Translations under genes and position numbers: made by a program
Shown here: positions 9,333 through 19,301 of the stretch, piece by piece
How the letters are laid out: every line of letters starts with the position of its first letter
Position numbering within the stretch: position 1 is the stretch's first letter
Origin: Oopsacas minuta
Lineage: Eukaryota > Porifera > Hexactinellida > Lyssacinosida > Leucopsacidae
DNA length: 64,000 nucleotides
NCBI GenBank assembly: GCA_024704765.1
Contig: JAKMXF010000188.1
Location: forward strand, 491,015 to 555,014
Direction: 5' to 3'
The notes under the pieces: generated by a model
Databases searched by the model: none
The model's input: only the letters and a program-made list of their open reading frames with translations
What the model was told of the DNA's origin: nothing

Positions 9333-11351
9333 TCAATCCCAATCAGATTGTTTGCTCCTGGAAGGGGGAGATTGGTGCGTTGTTCTGGGAGGGGATAGCT
9401 GTTGCTGGTGAGACTGTGTGGGAAAAGAATCGAAAGAACCTTGGTTTCCATAATCATATTGCTGGTCATGACCTCTATAACGTGGAGAATTTTTATAATT
9501 AGGTCTACGATCTGTTCCGCCGAATTCCTCCATTGAAGGTCCATGTTGTGTCCCTATTGCCTGTTCAGCCGAGTCTTCAAGGAACTGAGGTACATCCTGC
9601 TGGGTGAATGAGAGGAGGTGAACAAGTCTGCGAGCTATACATGAATCAGTGTTAAGATCAAAGAAAGATGTAGCTAAGCCAACATTTCCAATCCTTCCTG
9701 TCCTTCCAATCCTATGCACATACTCGTTAAAGTCGTTTAGCGGTAGATCGTAGTTAATCACATGATCTACATTCTTAATGTCCAGTCCTCTGGCTGCAAC
9801 CCCTGTAGCAATAAGTATCATTCTCTTGCCCGACTTAAAGTCGTATAAAGCTTGCTCTCTCTCCTGCTGCATACGACTACCGTGTATAGAGGTAGCCTGC
9901 ATGTGTTCCTGACATATCTGACTAGCCAACAAGTCTGTTTGACGTTTGTTCTCTACAAATACGATAACTTTCTTTCCATTACAATCCTTGAGTATTTTAA
10001 TAACTCGCCTCATCTTCTCGGTAGTAGGCACCTCTAAAATCACTTGTTTAATGTTGTGAGCTGGTTTCCCTTGCTTCCCTACTGTTATGAAGAGATAATT
10101 CGTTGATAGAATATTATCTGCTAACCTCTGGACCTCTTTAGGTAGAGTGGCACTGAATAGAATAGTTTGTCTCCGATCCCTAGATGGCATCTCATACTTA
10201 GTACAAATATCTTCTACATCCGGTAAGAACCCAATGTCAAACATCCTGTCAGCCTCATCAACGATTAGGAATCTGAGCATTTTGAGTGTTATCCTCCTAT
10301 TTCTAAGACAGTCCAACAATCTACCGGGTGTAGCTACTAATATGTGGCAACCTTTAGTCAATACACGGTTCTGATGACTTATAGAAGTCCCTCCATAGTA
10401 GAGACCCGGCTGTATGTCGCTGCCATAGGAGAATCTTTGAGCCTCTTGATAAACCTGTATAGCCAATTCTCTAGTTGGCACTAATACGAGTGCTGTAGGT
10501 GAAATAATCCCTTTCTGGTTAGGATCGGAGCATATATTGAGTTTTAACATAGACGAAATAATAGGCAATAGGAATGTAGCAGTTTTACCAGATCCTGTCT
10601 CTGCACAACCCATTAAGTCTCTCCTAGCTAGAATAGCAGGGATAGCATACTTCTGTACTGGAGTCATTTCTTTGTAGTTAGATTTAGCTATGTTCTCAAA
10701 TACTGACTTACAAAAATCAATTTCTCCAAAACTGTTTACATGTTTCGGGATATCATCGCCTGTTATGTCAACCTTCAAATCTTGGTATCTGTAGAACATA
10801 TCCCCTTGAGGTATAGGATCATCAAAATGAGCCTGATTATCAGAAGGGATGTAAGGTATGTTCGGTTTGCTCGGACCATTATTATCTCTCCCATCCCCAC
10901 GGCCTCTACCCCTCCCACCTCCTCCGCCTCTGTATTCTCCTCTACCACGGCTTCTATCATAAGACCCGCTATATCCCCTCTGTTGAGTACCTCTATAACT
11001 GGAATTTCTACCCTGATATCCTTGTTGTGCCTGTCTGTCTGAATTGTATCTGTCTCTCTGATCATACCCATTATGAGGATTACCTCTCCTATCCTCTGAC
11101 TGATATCTACCTCCTCCATTATAATCTCTACTATATCCTGAGCCCTGATAGTTCCTCCCTTCATGAGCATCTCTATTCCAATCCGGTTGTCCTTGTTGTT
11201 GGTAACGACCATTTCCTTCATGCATATCCTTGGGAAAACCATTTCTAAAAGAGCCTTGGGTTTGATTGTCATTGTAGTTTCCACGAGATCTATCAGAATG
11301 AGGATAATTCCCTCCCTGGTGCATTTGCCCTGAATCGTAGCCAGAAGCCAT
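9333..11351 (-). CDS. DEAD-box RNA helicase, DDX3/PL10-Vasa group
   Basis: A 672-residue single-exon helicase. Residues about 10-160 are a low-complexity Gly/Arg/Tyr/Gln region with RGG boxes ('GGGGGRGRGRGDGR'). The core follows in order: Q motif ('EMTPVQKYAIPAI'), motif I AETGSGKT (near 250), PTRELAIQ, TPGRLLD, motif II DEAD (near 363), SAT, 'HGSRMQQEREQAL', ARGLDI and HRIGRTGR (near 543). All catalytic residues are present, so it should be an active ATP-dependent RNA helicase. The spacing and the 'GDDIPKHVNSFGEIDF' lead-in are typical of the DDX3/PL10 and Vasa (DDX4) group. The extreme C-terminus is Ser-Asp-Trp-Asp, like the acidic-Trp tail of many Vasa proteins, while the RGG head and Ser/Gln tail suit either branch. 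I leave the symbol empty because reading alone cannot separate DDX3 from Vasa. Confidence 0.9.
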   Translation of the reverse strand: MASGYDSGQMHQGGNYPHSDRSRGNYNDNQTQGSFRNGFPKDMHEGNGRYQQQGQPDWNRDAHEGRNYQGSGYSRDYNGGGRYQSEDRRGNPHNGYDQRDRYNSDRQAQQGYQGRNSSYRGTQQRGYSGSYDRSRGRGEYRGGGGGRGRGRGDGRDNNGPSKPNIPYIPSDNQAHFDDPIPQGDMFYRYQDLKVDITGDDIPKHVNSFGEIDFCKSVFENIAKSNYKEMTPVQKYAIPAILARRDLMGCAETGSGKTATFLLPIISSMLKLNICSDPNQKGIISPTALVLVPTRELAIQVYQEAQRFSYGSDIQPGLYYGGTSISHQNRVLTKGCHILVATPGRLLDCLRNRRITLKMLRFLIVDEADRMFDIGFLPDVEDICTKYEMPSRDRRQTILFSATLPKEVQRLADNILSTNYLFITVGKQGKPAHNIKQVILEVPTTEKMRRVIKILKDCNGKKVIVFVENKRQTDLLASQICQEHMQATSIHGSRMQQEREQALYDFKSGKRMILIATGVAARGLDIKNVDHVINYDLPLNDFNEYVHRIGRTGRIGNVGLATSFFDLNTDSCIARRLVHLLSFTQQDVPQFLEDSAEQAIGTQHGPSMEEFGGTDRRPNYKNSPRYRGHDQQYDYGNQGSFDSFPTQSHQQQLSPPRTTHQSPPSRSKQSDWD

Positions 11352-12538
11352 TCAAATAGAGAATTTTATTCAGAATTTCAGATAAGCGAATGAGTGCTAA
11401 AATATGATATAAACATATAAATCTAACAATACATATATCTCTTATAGTGAAAAATGCAATGTATGCAGAGTTCTAGCATAATTATTAATAATATATACAA
11501 ACCATGAATGTCAAGTTAGAATACAGTATACACTCTCGTTATTGCGAAGTGCTCGGAATCAGGTTTCATTTCGAATTTCATTGTAAGCGGAGTAAAATCA
11601 ATTCGTCCTAACGCGAGTTCATTAGATTCGACCGTAAACTAATGTAAACACTGGAAACTACAATTAATTCTGGGCAAATGTGATTAATCTTAATAGGCTG
11701 ATATGTTGGAAAAATGCTAACGCTATAAAACGAATACTAATAATCTTTGATTTCGACGTTCAATTATGCAATATTCGAAATACTTTCCTATACAAAATAT
11801 CAAAAAATTGACATGATAAAGTTGGCTAGTTCACGAGTTACAGCAGAAACCATGGATTGTATTTCTATGTCATTATTCACTTATAACTTGATAATCGTTA
11901 CAATTATAGTCTTATCAAGATAGCCAATATATAATACACACCCAACTTCCCATACCCTGATAATACATTTTGATATGATATCTCTGAAGATTATTGCGTA
12001 ATATTGAAAATGACCATATATGGGCATACCCAGGATACGTCTCAATGGTAAGACATAAAAGTGCAATTCATGGTTTCAGCTGTAACTCAAGAACTAGCCC
12101 ACTTTATCATTACAATATTTTGTTATTTTGTATAGAAATATATTTCGAATATTGCATAATTGAACTTCGAAATCAAAGATCAATATTATTCGTTGTATAG
12201 CGTTAGCACTTTCTCCAACATATGAGTCTTTTCATCACATGACGTCTTTCCGACCTGAAAATATCTTCTAGATGTGGAATGTGTGATTCATCACATCATA
12301 TTTCTGAAACTTGATGACTACTTCAGTATATTTCCTAATATCAGATTTATTTGACTTTCAAATCGACTACAACGTACTTGTTATTTACCCCTGTCCAGAA
12401 AATATTTGTAGTTTCCAATCCTTATAATCCATACACGATCCTACTTGGTTATGCATAACCGGAGTTTACTATATATCAATAAGCTCTCTATTGGATTCAT
12501 ATGGTATCACATTAATTAATTCCTAGACCCTGTTAGCA
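11352..12538. other. Intergenic region containing a long hairpin
   Basis: No gene is visible. At 11521-11600 there is a pogo-like fragment (CAGTATACACTCTCGTTATT, then a 'TGTAAGCGGAGT' segment) whose reverse complement recurs near 52990-53040. The long inverted repeat 11701-12223 is listed separately. Confidence 0.5.
11701..12223. repeat. Long imperfect inverted repeat (foldback element)
   Basis: The left arm (about 11701-11880) is repeated in reverse complement as the right arm (about 12040-12223), with a loop of about 160 bp. Matching blocks include ATATGTTGGA, TGCTAACGCTATA, CAATTATGCAATATTCGAAA, GATAAAGT, GGCTAGTTC and AAACCATG. Arms are about 85-90% identical by eye. It has no real ORF. 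A foldback transposon or MITE relic is the likely origin. Confidence 0.85.
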
Positions 12539-13186
12539 ATGTTCTGCAGTAGTAATGGAGCGCAAAATAGTAGCGGTAAGAAGAAAGGAGAAAAATGGGA
12601 GTCACGTGTGTTGATATCTCTTGTGGGAGGTTGTGGAGTAGGGAAATCACACTTGATACACTCCTACATAAACAAGAACAGATTCCGGCGTAGGTACATA
12701 CACACTGTTGGTGTGGATTTCAAATCAAAGATAATGATGCTGGATGGAAATGCTATACAACTGAAAGTATTCGACTTTAGTGGTACATGTATTTCTGATC
12801 CGAATTTTTGCTATCAATTCATAAGATATGGAAACATACCAGCTGGTTTAATATTAGCCTATGACATCACTAACCACACAAGCTTCTTAGATGTAACTAG
12901 TTGGTATGTGCAGCTAAAGAGTCGCGCTAGAACAACCATACCTGCAATGCTTGTAGGGATGAAAGCTGATCAAGATTCACGTCAAGTAGACGAAGAACTA
13001 GTCAAATCATTCTCAGAGCAGGAAGACATTTTGTGTAGTACAGAAGTAAGTGCATTCGATAAAGTGGGGTGTGAGTTCGTGTTCGCGACTATAACCTCTC
13101 TAATCACTCGCAAGTATCCTAACCTGAAAGATAAAGTGAAGAGTGTTTCTACTACTAATGAGATAGCATCGGATAAGCTGAATTAA
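12539..13186 (+). CDS. Divergent Rab-like small GTPase
   Basis: A 215-residue single-exon small GTPase with Rab-like layout. It has a P-loop GGCGVGKS (about residues 28-35), a switch-I 'HTVGVDF' matching the Rab TIGxDF motif, and an 'FDFSGT' at the position of WDTAGQ. The base-recognition motif is 'GMKAD' instead of GNKxD, and a G5-like 'EVSAF' follows. Loss of the catalytic Gln and Ala of DTAGQ predicts poor GTP hydrolysis, and the altered NKxD predicts weaker or changed nucleotide choice. The C-terminus (NEIASDKLN) lacks the Cys-Cys or CxC prenylation signal, so ordinary membrane anchoring is not expected. The ORF is undamaged, so it is probably a real lineage-specific Rab paralogue. It lies between two inverted repeats; the ATG at 12539 is preceded by a stop-rich AT stretch. 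Confidence 0.8.
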   Translation: MFCSSNGAQNSSGKKKGEKWESRVLISLVGGCGVGKSHLIHSYINKNRFRRRYIHTVGVDFKSKIMMLDGNAIQLKVFDFSGTCISDPNFCYQFIRYGNIPAGLILAYDITNHTSFLDVTSWYVQLKSRARTTIPAMLVGMKADQDSRQVDEELVKSFSEQEDILCSTEVSAFDKVGCEFVFATITSLITRKYPNLKDKVKSVSTTNEIASDKLN

Positions 13187-13270
13187 CCTATAAAACGGAA
13201 TTTTGAGAGATATCTATTAAATTCTAATACATTGACATGAAAATTGGTATACATATACATTTCGGGTCAG
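13187..13270. other. Downstream of the Rab-like gene
   Basis: A short AT-rich spacer; nothing is recognisable before the repeat that starts at 13271. Confidence 0.4.
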
Positions 13271-13952
13271 TTAACATGTGATTACGAGATATTAAAAAAT
13301 ACTCAGCGAGGAGTTCAGCCCGTACCCAGCGGGGTAGATTAGGTACGCTGGAAATTATTGTTATTTACAATGTGAATTTTACTTTTGTCTCTTTACCAAT
13401 AATTAATAACGTAATGGGTGTGTTTTGTATTATTGTTAAAATCTTCTATAATTGCTATGCCTACAATTATCTTTTCATTAGCGTCACTGGCCAGTTACTC
13501 TCAGTAGCAAAACCACAACTATGTCACAAAGAATATTCACTTGAATAACAAAATTACAAGAATTTCAATTTACAATCACAAAAAGAACAAAGCCTTCTCT
13601 ATTTCACGGACGTTTTGATACCCGAATTTACGGAACGGCCAAGTTCTGCTTGAAGAATGTCTACACCGGCGGTTGTCACCAAAATTTTGGCCTCCCTGGC
13701 TTTGGTCCAGGCCAGATCTACCAACTTTCACGCCTTGTTTAGACGCCAGGTCGGCCTCAATCCCGAGAGGACAAATTTTCCAATGACGACCCCATATATC
13801 TGGCATAAGATGGTAATATTAATGATAATCAACACAACGGACCTTTTGACCTTAGTTCAGCTCGTAATCAGCATGTACTCAATCTACGCGCTGAAATTTG
13901 TGTCATTTAAGGAGTGAATTTGAGCAACATTAATTCCTTATGAAGTAATTGT
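13271..13952 (+). repeat. Repeat family A, copy 1 (left arm of a palindrome)
   Basis: A 682-bp unit that recurs almost base for base at 35762-36443 and, inverted, at about 14074-14670. Both full copies start TTAACAT.T.ATTACGAG and end TATGAAGTAATTGT and have exactly the same length, which defines the unit. It contains overlapping open frames of 76 and 86 codons on opposite strands, kept in all copies. I do not regard these as genes, because near-identical copies preserve any frame. No transposase is encoded, so it is a non-autonomous mobile element or a fragment. Confidence 0.8.
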
Positions 13953-14073
13953 GCTTGTGTAACTGGGATGGGAGAACAAGCTAGTCTAATGATAATTATG
14001 GTAACAGATGATAATAACAATTATACTAATATACAGATTTTAGATTAAATAGTTGGGCAAGAAACCAATGTCA

Positions 14074-14670
14074 AATTCACTCCTTAAATGACACAAATTT
14101 CAGCGCGTAGATTGAGTACATGCTGATTACGAGCTGAACTAAGGTCAAAAGGTCCGTTGTGTTGATTATCATTAATATTACCATCTTATGCCAGATATAT
14201 GGGGTCGTCATTGGAAAATTTGTCCTCTCGGGATTGAGGCCGACCTGGCGTCTAAACAAGGCGTGAAAGTTGGTAGATCTGGCCTGGACCAAAGCCAGGG
14301 AGGCCAAAATTTTGGTGACAACCGCCGGTGTAGACATTCTTCAAGCAGAACTTGGCCGTTCCGTAAATTCGGGTATCAAAACGTCCGTGAAATAGAGAAG
14401 GCTTTGTTCTTTTTGTGATTGTAAATTGAAATTCTTGTAATTTTGTTATTCAAGTGAATATTCTTTGTGACATAGTTGTGGTTTTGCTACTGAGAGTAAC
14501 TGGCTAGTGACGCTAGTGAAAAGATAATTTGAAGGTTTAACAATAATGCAAAATACACACATTACCGTAAATAATTGTTGGTAAAGAAACAAAAGTCAAA
14601 TTCACATTGCAAATAACGGTAATTTCCAGCGGGCCCTGGCCGCTGAGTACTTTAAAATATTTGGTAATTA
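14074..14670 (-). repeat. Repeat family A, copy 2 (inverted, right arm of the palindrome)
   Basis: Reverse-complement copy of the unit at 13271-13952. The central about 450 bp is nearly identical. The outer end is a diverged version (GGGCCCTGGCCGCTGAGTAC in place of the CCCGTACCCAGCGGGG block), and the inner end lacks the last about 30 bp. The loop is about 120 bp. Because the outer ends differ, two separate insertions in opposite orientation are as likely as a single palindromic element. Confidence 0.8.
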
Positions 14671-16064
14671 GAAAATTATACATACCTATATATTTTTCCA
14701 CTGCTCTGATTACACATTAGAGATTAGAGTGGCATTGCAAGGTCGGAAATTCAAGGGGGCAGTATTATGATTGTTTTCGCCAATCAATCCAAGAAAATAA
14801 TAAATACAAATCTATACTAATAAAACGCAATTAATCTGCATGTATATTAGCGCGCTTCGCTTGCTAGGTCGCTGTGCGACAGCTTAGTGTTTCAGATTGG
14901 ATTAAGTATTAAACATAAATTTCTTAGTGCTTTTGGTCACTACGCGACGGGATAAACTCAGCACTTTGTGCCTCCCAGGTGGGGGCGCAGCATTTGTTAT
15001 AATTTGGAAATTGTCATTTGTTAGAATCATGCAAACCTTCACTTGTTAGAATCATTTATTGAGGTAACCTTGCAGTTTGTCATAGTCGTATAAAATTCAA
15101 GATCAGGTTGCTTTATATATTTGTAAGGTGATAGAATATTAGAGGTAAATCAACTATTATTTCACATCTAAATACATAATAACATACTACACACCATATT
15201 CATAAACATCCCTCACCTGTCTCAAGGTGTTAATATGTGGCATCGTGCCAATAGAACAATGTGTCTTGATAACACCTGTTAATGAATATTTCAAAATTAC
15301 TAATTTGAAGACGAATAATTATTTACACAAAGAGTGTGTATTCACTGTCACTACCATGTGACACCTCGTGCCGCATATACCGGACACTTCTAGCACCTTG
15401 GACTGCTCCAATAAGTGTGACAAAGGTGTTAGAATATCTATTTTTAGATTAATGGATTATGCTTGGAGAACTCAACTCAAGAAGAAAACTATGAAATTAT
15501 TTAATCTTGCAATTGGAAGTATAGAATTGAAACTAAAGAAAGGACAGTTGTCCACCCTTCTCTGACCCCCATTTCACTTTTTATATGTTTTATGTATTTG
15601 TTGTTTGTTGTTTGTCGTTTACTTCACACTTCTCAATCATATTCAGGTCTGGAATAATTATTTATTGATTTGTATATTTCGTATTTCTATAATTAGAACA
15701 TTATTTACATCAACAAACACGTACTTTAATTATTTGTGTATTTACTTATTCAATTCATTTGTTTGTTTGTTTAATTCAGACAATTTTAGGCGCCATTTAT
15801 GGTGTCAATAAAGTTCTACCCTCATTTTGTAATAAATATGAATATATTAGCAGTTGTATAATGAAACAATTATGTAATTGTGTCGCTAATTGTGCCTATT
15901 ATTAAGCCACATTATGAAACACATTACTTCACATAGAAAGTAATACTTACACTGAAAGTAATACTTAATTCTAATACAAATTCTAAAGAAGAGATAATTT
16001 ATAAAAGAACTGAAAACAACAATTATAATAAATAAATATTAACTGAAGACAAAGAATATTTGAA
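14671..16064. other. Intergenic region with repeats
   Basis: No gene is supported. It holds the 154-bp repeat B at 15125-15278 and a second, partial relative at about 15340-15445 (CACCT...AAAGGTGTTAGAATATC). The segment 15700-15842 is duplicated in front of the truncated NHL-like copy near 33.6-33.7 kb. The region just before 16065 should include the promoter of the NHL-like gene. Confidence 0.5.
15125..15278 (+). repeat. Repeat B, copy 1 (MITE-like, AAGGTG...CACCTG)
   Basis: A 154-bp unit starting AAGGTGATAGAATATTAG and ending TTGATAACACCTG. It is about 95% identical to 27645-27798. The ends form a short inverted repeat (AGGTG/CACCT), and an inner CACCTGTCTCAAGGTG can form a hairpin. It has no ORF. 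Confidence 0.8.
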
Positions 16065-18116
16065 ATGGCAACAAACATGAGCCAGGTAACACCTTCAAAA
16101 GCTGAGAAGATGTTGAAGAAGTACAAGGATAGATTACAGGAAATTCTGTCCATTGACTTACAAGACATTACAGTTAACGAAATTTCCGAATTGTCTAGAG
16201 GGTTCCAGTTGGAAATGGAAACTCTAAATAGCACGAAGGCCTCCATACTGTCCACAGAAACACGTGCATCCTTGAAGGAACGATATACCGGAATAATACA
16301 AGAGTACAGGAATATTCTTAGGATACCAAATATCCTCAATGAAATGGAAAGAATTATAGCACCATATAACGTAATCATTGGTAGAATTCTTATCGAGTTA
16401 CCAGCTCTCTACAAAGATTATGAATCTGTAATCTCCAGTAAAATACTTCCTGTCTCTCTTAAAGATTCATTACAGGAGCGATACGACAAGCATTTACATA
16501 AAATATCTTTACTAATCATCGATGACTACCTCCCTATTGAAATCAAAGACAGCCTCTACTACATAGAGAGGACTCTAGCAGAACCTTCCCTATATTCCCT
16601 AAACGGTATCATCATGTGGAAGGAGACAGCTGAGAAAAAGATTGATATAATTCAGAATCGGATAGTTCCTAAACTCCCAAAACCGATCGAGAGTGTGATA
16701 GTAAAGAGATACGAATCTCTGAGACTGAGACTGAAGGCAGAGATCTTAAAGATGAGGACTTATCCTATTCCAGAACCTTGGTGTTCACATTGTATGAGGA
16801 AGAGAATGACACACTTGATTGATGGAGAATTCATTTTCTATGTAGATCCTAAAATTGAGGAAGACATGAAACCAGTAAATCCATCCAAGAGAGACCTGCT
16901 TCCCGGGGGTATCACACGTCAGGAGTATGACATGAGGCTAAACAGACTCAATATGGAGTATGCGATAGCTAGAGATGAGTTGGAAACCAGGAATGCAGAT
17001 AGGATAGAAGAGAATTGCAAATGGATGGAGAATTGTTATGCAGAGGTTGAGGAGGATGTGACTTTCACATTCAATGAACTATCTTTCCTGTACAGAGACG
17101 CTAGGTCTCTAGAATATCTCGTCAGGAAGAATAAGGAGGATAAGGATTTGAAGGATATATATGATTTAATACAAAGAGTAATCCGTCACTATTACGACAA
17201 CAGAATAGACATTCCTTCATTTGCTATCGACACTGATAACGATCCCGTGGGTGTAGCTCCACCCAAAGAAGAGAGGAACATCCCTGTAGCATCTGGTGTT
17301 GATAGAGGTGGAGTTATAGCTCTCCAATTAGATACACCAACCTGTATAATTGTGGTTGTGAATAACGTAATAGTAGCGGATAGATACGGTGATACAGTCA
17401 CACTCTACAGAGTTAGTGATCTTGCAGCTAAGTATTGGAGTCATTCTTCTCATTTGCCTGATACTCCTGTCTCATTGACATACTTCAAACAGTCCTTATT
17501 CGTGTGCTATACAAGTTTATTAGTACAATTCAGCTTAACATGGGAAGATAGTTTATATATATCTAGCATGAATTATGAACACACCATCTCAATACCACAG
17601 GCTTGTTGTACCTCCTCTAACAGTACGCATTTGTATGTGGGGACTCTTAAGCCCAGTCTCATCCGTATGCAGGTAGATCTTCTCTGTATAGAACAAGAAT
17701 ACCCACTCAATCCTATCCTGCATACCAAGATACCCAACAGGTATCCATGGCTACAGGACATGAAGGTTGTTGAGGATTGTGTTATATGTCTCTTCACAGG
17801 ATCTCCCTCTCGTCTACAAAGGTTCTCTCTAGAAGGAGAACTCATAGAGTCTATACTCACAGAGGATCAGATTGTAGGAGCATACAACTTCAACCTGTTC
17901 TATAATCCTATCACAGATGAATTGAGAATATACATATGCGATTTCTGGGATAATTCCATCAAAATGTTTGACCAGTCTGGAGAATTCATAGAAACAGTTT
18001 GTGAGACAGGACATGGATTGTGTCAAATATTCCGTCCCTCCTGCATATTTATAGAACCATCTGGCTATGTTGCAGTTGGTGACATGAAGGAGGACAACTG
18101 TCTACAGCTGTTCTAA
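16065..18116 (+). CDS. Coiled-coil protein with C-terminal NHL-like beta-propeller
   Basis: A 683-residue single-exon protein. The N-terminal half (about 1-380) is mainly charged helix with several 'SLKERY'/'SLQERYD'-type repeats, and a CxxC pair ('PWCSHCMRKR') sits near 240. From about 400 to the end, repeated beta-rich blocks carry NHL-like signatures: 'NVIVADRYGDTVTLYR', 'RIYICDFWDNSIKMFDQSGE', 'GYVAVGDMKEDNCLQLF'. The layout resembles TRIM-NHL proteins without a RING or an obvious B-box, so ubiquitin ligase activity is not indicated. Binding through the propeller is an inference. A C-terminal-half copy of this gene lies inverted at 32.3-33.7 kb. The TTATTATTATT tract after the stop is shared by both copies. 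The start ATG at 16065 is the first in a clean frame. Confidence 0.8.
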   Translation: MATNMSQVTPSKAEKMLKKYKDRLQEILSIDLQDITVNEISELSRGFQLEMETLNSTKASILSTETRASLKERYTGIIQEYRNILRIPNILNEMERIIAPYNVIIGRILIELPALYKDYESVISSKILPVSLKDSLQERYDKHLHKISLLIIDDYLPIEIKDSLYYIERTLAEPSLYSLNGIIMWKETAEKKIDIIQNRIVPKLPKPIESVIVKRYESLRLRLKAEILKMRTYPIPEPWCSHCMRKRMTHLIDGEFIFYVDPKIEEDMKPVNPSKRDLLPGGITRQEYDMRLNRLNMEYAIARDELETRNADRIEENCKWMENCYAEVEEDVTFTFNELSFLYRDARSLEYLVRKNKEDKDLKDIYDLIQRVIRHYYDNRIDIPSFAIDTDNDPVGVAPPKEERNIPVASGVDRGGVIALQLDTPTCIIVVVNNVIVADRYGDTVTLYRVSDLAAKYWSHSSHLPDTPVSLTYFKQSLFVCYTSLLVQFSLTWEDSLYISSMNYEHTISIPQACCTSSNSTHLYVGTLKPSLIRMQVDLLCIEQEYPLNPILHTKIPNRYPWLQDMKVVEDCVICLFTGSPSRLQRFSLEGELIESILTEDQIVGAYNFNLFYNPITDELRIYICDFWDNSIKMFDQSGEFIETVCETGHGLCQIFRPSCIFIEPSGYVAVGDMKEDNCLQLF

Positions 18117-18131
18117 TTTCCTGTCCCATTG

Positions 18132-18164
<33 letters not shown>

Positions 18165-18720
18165 TGTTGTTTATTTCTCAATTATAGTGATGAGGTATTC
18201 AGGGTACTATTTGATACCATGGGATCAATCTATTCGATACCTTTCTTCCTCTAATCTGGCTTTGCTGTTCACACCTTTAGAGATTAAGTCACCAAATTAG
18301 GTATGTATACTCGTAGTGACATCTAGTTGTGCCCGGCACGTAGCTACAGGGGGGCAGTCGTCTCCCCAAAAGTTTTTCTCGGCCCACCCAGATAAATTTA
18401 GAAGTTTTCGTTTTTATATACAGTGTAGTTAGCCTATTAGCAATCAGCTTTGGATCCAAACGGGATTATAATGTTAATTTCGTTGCCCTATTAGTAATCA
18501 AATTTCTGCAAAATCCGAGTTGCTAATAAGCAAACTCTACTGTAGTTAATAGTCTATGCACTTCAACTGCATCGTCAAAAAGATTAAATTAATAACTCGC
18601 GTTGCGATGATGGTTTTAATACTAGACAGGAAGTAACGCTCATTGATAGTAATTCGTTCTATTTTGATAGGCACTCAATTTCTACTATAATTTTGATTGA
18701 ATTACCACAGACCGCTAGTA
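18117..18720. other. Intergenic stretch with microsatellite and MITE
   Basis: Contains (TTA)n at about 18135-18164, a 'GGCACGTAGCTACAGGGGGG' fragment near 18336 whose reverse-complement relative occurs near 27200-27280, and a TA-flanked MITE at 18421-18542. There is no host gene. Confidence 0.55.
18421..18542. mobile_element. Short MITE, pogo/mariner-like, TA target site
   Basis: Left terminus CAGTGTAGTTAGCCTATTAG; right terminus read inward CAGTAGAGTTTGCTTATTAG. TA flanks both ends (18419-18420 and 18543-18544). Length is 122 bp and there is no ORF. Confidence 0.75.
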
Positions 18721-18721
18721 A

Positions 18722-18873
18722 TTGTTGTCAGAAGTTAGACTGTCCATTGAAGTGATTGAAGCATTGGTGATGCTCTTAGTGTTTCAGTTTTCAAAGCTTA
18801 ATTTATACCAAATTCTTGTGACTATCCCTCAGACGTCTTGCAAGGTTGAGCGAATGCTCTCATCTGTTAAGAG
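18722..18873 (+). pseudogene. hAT transposase fragment, left part (interrupted by a P element)
   Basis: The frame reads '...LVTIPQTSCKVERMLSSVK', the start of the hAT C-terminal dimerisation motif (family pattern TIPxSSxxAERxFSxLKRIK). It is cut at 18873, at the end of the 8-bp GTTAAGAG target duplication. The frame resumes in phase at 25032 with 'VKRIKTRLRSQM...LNHIAQLSIEK', so the pieces were one reading frame before the insertion. Upstream of 18722 the frame has stops, so the element was already old or is split further. Confidence 0.75.
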
Positions 18874-19301
18874 CATAGACTCCTTAAATAGAAGGACTAG
18901 TATCTCCTATGCTCGGGGGCCTGGAACTTGGGTCCCATCATATCTTGGGTTGTACACATGCTAAAACCTGCATCTTGGTGTCTAACATGGGGTTTTGAGG
19001 GACAAGGAATTAATTTTTTATACTTTTGACCATCTAAAAGGTCACCTGAAGGTCATTTGAAGGTTAAAACACTCAAAATAGCAGGAATTTATCTAATATT
19101 TTGTATATTCTTCTAATCAAATGCAGGGTAACGAGACAAACACAGTCAAAATAGTATACATTGTAATTATATAAGTCAAAATGACAGTTTAAATGCTAAA
19201 ATTAGCACGAATGAATTAATAAGGTCAGTATACAAAGCAAACAAAAGGCAAAAATTGCATGTATACACGGATATCACTGTGAACAGGGATATTTATGCAA
19301 C

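Noticed and set aside
10775-11284. 169-codon minus-strand ORF overlapping the helicase
   Set aside because: An out-of-frame shadow of the RGG/Gln-rich N-terminus of the helicase.
13576-14418. Identical 76- and 86-codon ORFs as a conserved small gene
   Set aside because: They lie in near-identical copies of one repeat, overlap on opposite strands and have no recognisable domain; copy identity alone explains their preservation.
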